Positions 61,077 through 64,000 of a stretch of DNA of 64,000 nt are shown here, piece after piece; within the stretch, counting starts at the first letter, position 1; each line of letters opens with the position of its first letter. The position numbers and the translations under genes were made by a program. Source of the DNA: Acidisoma silvae. Its GTDB lineage: Bacteria > Pseudomonadota > Alphaproteobacteria > Acetobacterales > Acetobacteraceae. The notes under the pieces are model-generated. The model worked only from the letters and a program-made list of their open reading frames with translations, did no database searches and was not told the origin of the DNA. The DNA is taken from positions 40,462 through 104,461 of the forward strand of contig NZ_JAESVB010000014.1 of NCBI RefSeq assembly GCF_020618775.1. The letters are read 5' to 3'.

Positions 61077-61879
61077 TGCCCATGTTTAAGCGTCTTCTCG
61101 TTCTGGCCTCCCTCGGTCTTGCCGCCGCCGCGCCCTTGCCGGCGAAACTGACCGTCGGCGTCTATCCCTCCTATCCGCCGCTCGACATGAAAGACCCCGC
61201 CACTGGCACGCTGAAGGGTTTTGACATCGCGCTCGGCCAGGCGCTGGCGCAGCGCATGGGCACGACGGTCGTCCTTCAGGAAACGAGTTTCGCGCAGTTC
61301 ATCTCCTCGGTCGAGACCGGCCGCATCGATCTCTTTTTGAATGGCATGAACGACACCAAGCTGCGTGAGCAGACGATAGCCTTCGTGGATTATCTGAAGT
61401 CCGGCACGCAATTCATGGTCCGCGCAGCGGATGCCAAGACCTATACCGATCCCGTGCAGTTCTGCGGCAAGACCGTGGCGGGCAGCCGCTCTACCAACCT
61501 GCCGCAGCAGATCGGGGCCTGGAGCCAGACCTATTGCGTGGCGGCCGGCAAGCCCGCCATTACCTTCATGGGTGCCGATAACAATATCGACGCGCGCTTG
61601 CAGCTCAAGCAGGACCGCGTGGATGCCATGGTGCAGGACAGCCTGACCATTCCTTACGTCCAGTCGCAGGAGGCCGGCGTCTATGCCACCGTGGGTCAGC
61701 CTTTCGACACGACGGTGATGGGTATCGGCGTCGGCAAGACGAATACCGCCTTGCACACCGCTCTTTCGAAGGCTCTGCAATCCATGATGGATGACGGCAG
61801 CTACGCGGCCCTCATCGCGAAAAGCGGTCTGCCCGCCAATGCGGCGATCGCCAAGGCAACCATCGACGCGGGCGCCTGA
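61076..61879 (+). CDS. Polar amino-acid-type ABC substrate-binding protein (third of three)
   Basis: This is a 267-aa family-3 binding protein. The start shares the A of TGATG with the hydrolase stop. It has a short signal peptide (MPMFKRLLVLASLGLAAAAP). The mature start LTVGVYPSYPPLDMKDPATG and LKGFDIALGQALAQRMGTTV match the family. FCGKTVAGSRSTNLPQQIG and QTYCVAAGKPAITFM supply the usual second-lobe Cys pair. It is the third binding protein for a single permease/ATPase in the operon. Its place after the ring-opening hydrolase suggests it binds a substrate or product of that enzyme. Confidence 0.92.
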   Translation: MPMFKRLLVLASLGLAAAAPLPAKLTVGVYPSYPPLDMKDPATGTLKGFDIALGQALAQRMGTTVVLQETSFAQFISSVETGRIDLFLNGMNDTKLREQTIAFVDYLKSGTQFMVRAADAKTYTDPVQFCGKTVAGSRSTNLPQQIGAWSQTYCVAAGKPAITFMGADNNIDARLQLKQDRVDAMVQDSLTIPYVQSQEAGVYATVGQPFDTTVMGIGVGKTNTALHTALSKALQSMMDDGSYAALIAKSGLPANAAIAKATIDAGA

Positions 61880-61900
61880 AATATGAAGGGGAGCAGCAGC

Positions 61901-62554
61901 ATGTCGCGCATTCTTGTCATCAACCCGAATTCCTCGGTGGCGGTGACGGAGGCGATCGACGCTGCGCTCGCGCCCCTCCGTCTGGCCTGCGGGCCCGAGA
62001 TCGCCGTCACAAGGCTGGAGGAGGGCCCTCCCGGCATTGCGACGCAGCAGGATGCCGATAGCGTCATTCTTCCGCTCTCGCGTCTTGTCTCGGCAAGTGA
62101 CGCCGATGCCTTCGTGCTCGCCTGTTTCAGCGACCCCGGCCTGTTCAGTGTGCGTGAAGCGGCCGGTGGCCGGCCTGTCATGGGCATTGCCGAATGGGGC
62201 TTGCTGCGCGCGCTGACGCTCGGCGAGCGTTTCGGCATCATCGCGCTCTCGCCGATGAGCGTACGCCGCCAGCAGCGCTATGTGCGGCAGATGGGGTTGG
62301 ATGGCCGCTACGCGGGAAGCTGGCCGGTGGACGCCACGGCGGCCGAGACAGCGGGTGAGGCGATGCGGGACCGTCTGGCGGCGGCCGGACGCAAGCTGGT
62401 GACGGAACGTGGGGCGGATTGCATCGTCCTCGGCTGCGCCGGCATGGCGGGTCACCGGCTTGCGCTTGAAGCCGCCATCGGCAGTCCTGTGATCGAACCC
62501 ACACAACAAGCGGTGGCCGCGGCACTCGGCGCCGTTCTTCTGCAAGGCAGCTGA
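61901..62554 (+). CDS. Asp/Glu/hydantoin racemase-family protein
   Basis: This is a 217-aa protein. I took the ATG at 61901, with an AAGGGG site 9 nt upstream, over the in-frame ATG at 61883. The family start ILVINPNSSVAVTEAI, the two catalytic cysteines in VLACFSDPG and VLGCAGMAG, and the overall length match HyuE hydantoin racemases. The enzyme would interconvert D and L forms of a 5-substituted hydantoin so that a stereospecific hydrolase can use both. It supports the hydantoin or cyclic ureide reading of the operon. Confidence 0.87.
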   Translation: MSRILVINPNSSVAVTEAIDAALAPLRLACGPEIAVTRLEEGPPGIATQQDADSVILPLSRLVSASDADAFVLACFSDPGLFSVREAAGGRPVMGIAEWGLLRALTLGERFGIIALSPMSVRRQQRYVRQMGLDGRYAGSWPVDATAAETAGEAMRDRLAAAGRKLVTERGADCIVLGCAGMAGHRLALEAAIGSPVIEPTQQAVAAALGAVLLQGS

Positions 62555-62557
62555 CAC

Positions 62558-63931
62558 ATGACAAGCAAAGCCATTTTCGGAAGCTTCGTCCTGCAGCAGC
62601 AGGGCAGCGAGCAGACTGTGTTGCGCGATCACTGGGTGCTGGTGGAAGGCGACCGCATTGCCGCCGTGACGCCCAGCCGGCCGCAGGCCGACGAATGCTA
62701 TGACCGCCCTGGCCGCTTCATCCTGCCTGGACTGATCAACCTGCATAACCATTGCTTCAGCGAGGCCGTGGCGCGCACCCATACCGAAGACGGCCATGGC
62801 CGCAAGAACAACAAAAGCATCGTCTATACCGTGCTTCTCCCGCTGACCAAGCGCGGCATCGATATCCTCTCGCGGGAGGAGCGACTGGCCATCGCGCGGC
62901 TCGGCATCCTTCAGCTGCTCAAGGGCGGCAATACCATGGTGATGGAGCCCTTCCGCCACGGCATCCCCGAAATGTTTGATGCGGCCGCGGAGATGGGCTT
63001 CCGCTTTTGCGGCGCGCCTTATCTATTTTCCACGGGCGATGCGCAGGCCGGTGCCGATGGCCATGTGACCTATCGGGGCGATGACGGGGCGCAGGATCTC
63101 GTTGCCTGGAACGCGCTCTATGAGCAATGGAATGGGCGCGGGGAGGGACGCATCACGCTGGCGATGAGCCCGCATGCGACCGATACCTGTGGACCGGACC
63201 TGCTGCGTGCCTGCGCCGCACGCGCGCGCGAACTCGGCGTGCCGATCACCACGCATCTCTCGCAGAGCGAGGGTGAGAACCGCACGATCGCTGAACGGTA
63301 TGACGGGCGGACGCCGGCCGAATATCTCGATTGGCTGGGGCTGATGGCGCCAGACCTGTTTGCGGCCCATTGCATCACCACGACGGATGATGACCTGCGG
63401 CTGATGGCCGCGCGGGGGGCCACCATCCTCAACTGTCCGCGCGTCTTCGCACGCACGGGCGTCACGGCCTCCTTCGCGCGCTTTGCCGCTCAGGGCGTGC
63501 GCACCGTTATCGGCACCGACGGCTATAATATGGATCTTCTTGGCGAACTCAACGCAGCGTCGATGATCTCCAAGATTTCAGCGGGGAGGCCGGATGTCGC
63601 GACTGCGCCTGACCTTATTGCCTCCGTCACCTCGGTCGCGGCGGATGCCATCGCGCGGCCGGATCTGGGCCGGATTGCACCAGGCGCCAAGGCAGACCTC
63701 ACCGTAGTGGATATGACGCATCCGCATCTGCAACCGCTGTCCGACCCTCGGCGGGGGCTGATCGCCCTCGGCAACCGCGACAGCATCGACATGGTGATGG
63801 TCGATGGCGCGGTGCTTGTGTCGGGTGGCATGGCGACGCAGGTAGACGAGACGCAGATCGTCGAAGCCGGGTCGCGCGCCGTGCAGCGGATCTGGGATCT
63901 GCCGGAGGCTCGTGCCGCGCTTGCCGGCTGA
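62558..63931 (+). CDS. ATZ/TRZ-family amidohydrolase
   Basis: This is a 457-aa metal amidohydrolase. Motifs are LINLHNHCFSEAV (His-x-His), THLSQSEGE, AHCITTTDDD and GTDGYNMDLLG with the terminal metal Asp; the C-terminal IAPGAKADLTVVDM is standard. It lies 4 bp after the racemase gene and is the last gene of the operon. It differs from 53471 in motif details. It may deaminate an amino-substituted ring (such as an amino-hydantoin or creatinine-like compound) or cut a cyclic amide. The 69 bp that follow to the window end are AT-rich with no terminator seen. Confidence 0.9.
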   Translation: MTSKAIFGSFVLQQQGSEQTVLRDHWVLVEGDRIAAVTPSRPQADECYDRPGRFILPGLINLHNHCFSEAVARTHTEDGHGRKNNKSIVYTVLLPLTKRGIDILSREERLAIARLGILQLLKGGNTMVMEPFRHGIPEMFDAAAEMGFRFCGAPYLFSTGDAQAGADGHVTYRGDDGAQDLVAWNALYEQWNGRGEGRITLAMSPHATDTCGPDLLRACAARARELGVPITTHLSQSEGENRTIAERYDGRTPAEYLDWLGLMAPDLFAAHCITTTDDDLRLMAARGATILNCPRVFARTGVTASFARFAAQGVRTVIGTDGYNMDLLGELNAASMISKISAGRPDVATAPDLIASVTSVAADAIARPDLGRIAPGAKADLTVVDMTHPHLQPLSDPRRGLIALGNRDSIDMVMVDGAVLVSGGMATQVDETQIVEAGSRAVQRIWDLPEARAALAG

Positions 63932-64000
63932 CGGGAAAAACAAGGCCAGACTGACAAGGACATTTTAAATTTAACATAAGATATCTTCTGCGGCATTTAT

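Noticed and set aside
61031..62959. 642-codon open frame on the minus strand
   Set aside because: It lies opposite three well-supported genes (binding protein, racemase, amidohydrolase), has no recognisable domain and is Arg/His/Gly-rich, as antisense frames in high-GC DNA are.

Overview
The window is high-GC DNA (by eye near 60 %) packed with catabolic genes in tight operons with many ATGA and TGATG start/stop overlaps. Codon use, the family mix (SmoE-like polyol transporter, galactitol-dehydrogenase-like SDR, L-xylulose-reductase-like SDR, Tat-type binding proteins) and inverted repeats built on ATTCCCGC all fit an alphaproteobacterium, probably of the Rhizobiales or Acetobacteraceae type. 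The exact genus cannot be read from the sequence. I saw no rRNA, tRNA, CRISPR, insertion sequence or phage gene.

Layout. 1-4878: the end of a family-5 binding protein, two permeases and a fused double ATPase (peptide/opine-type ABC system), then a small unknown gene. 5548-12518: a ribose-type (CUT2) ABC system, a zinc alcohol dehydrogenase, a metallo-beta-lactamase-fold lactonase and an SDR. 12754-18716: a CUT1 sugar ABC system without ATPase, facing an operon of questin-oxidase-like protein, cytosine-deaminase-like amidohydrolase and HD hydrolase. 19106-23779: a SmoEFG-like polyol ABC system without ATPase, plus two SDRs. 23900-30234: a third CUT1 system without ATPase, split over two divergent operons, with a sugar isomerase, a Gfo/Idh/MocA oxidoreductase and an esterase. 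30266-33602: a DeoR regulator facing a kinase of the ADP-dependent glucokinase/phosphofructokinase family and a class-I-like aldolase. 33654-38379: an L-xylulose-reductase-like SDR, an orphan ribose-type binding protein, a ROK regulator and an AraB-like pentulose kinase, with a perfect 24-bp palindrome in front.

38603-63931 looks like nitrogen-ring catabolism. It holds two polar-amino-acid-type ABC modules, each next to a NodB-fold (polysaccharide-deacetylase/imidase-like) hydrolase. It also holds a second peptide-type ABC system, RutA, an NtaA-type flavin monooxygenase, an M20 carbamoyl-amino-acid hydrolase, a TetR regulator, an ATZ/TRZ amidohydrolase and a LysR regulator. The last operon (55953-63931) contains N-carbamoyl-D-amino-acid hydrolase, an ABC permease/ATPase with three separate binding proteins, a NodB-fold hydrolase, a hydantoin-racemase-like protein and a second ATZ/TRZ amidohydrolase.

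Taken together, the left half takes up sugars, polyols and sugar acids and feeds them through oxidation, phosphorylation and aldol cleavage. The right half takes up and opens cyclic amides or ureides (hydantoins, imides, pyrimidine-like rings) and strips carbamoyl groups. The specific substrates are inference. The most novel points are the possible imide/hydantoin pathway using a NodB-fold ring opener with three binding proteins on one transporter, RutA without the rest of the Rut pathway, and the bacterial ADP-kinase-like/aldolase pair.
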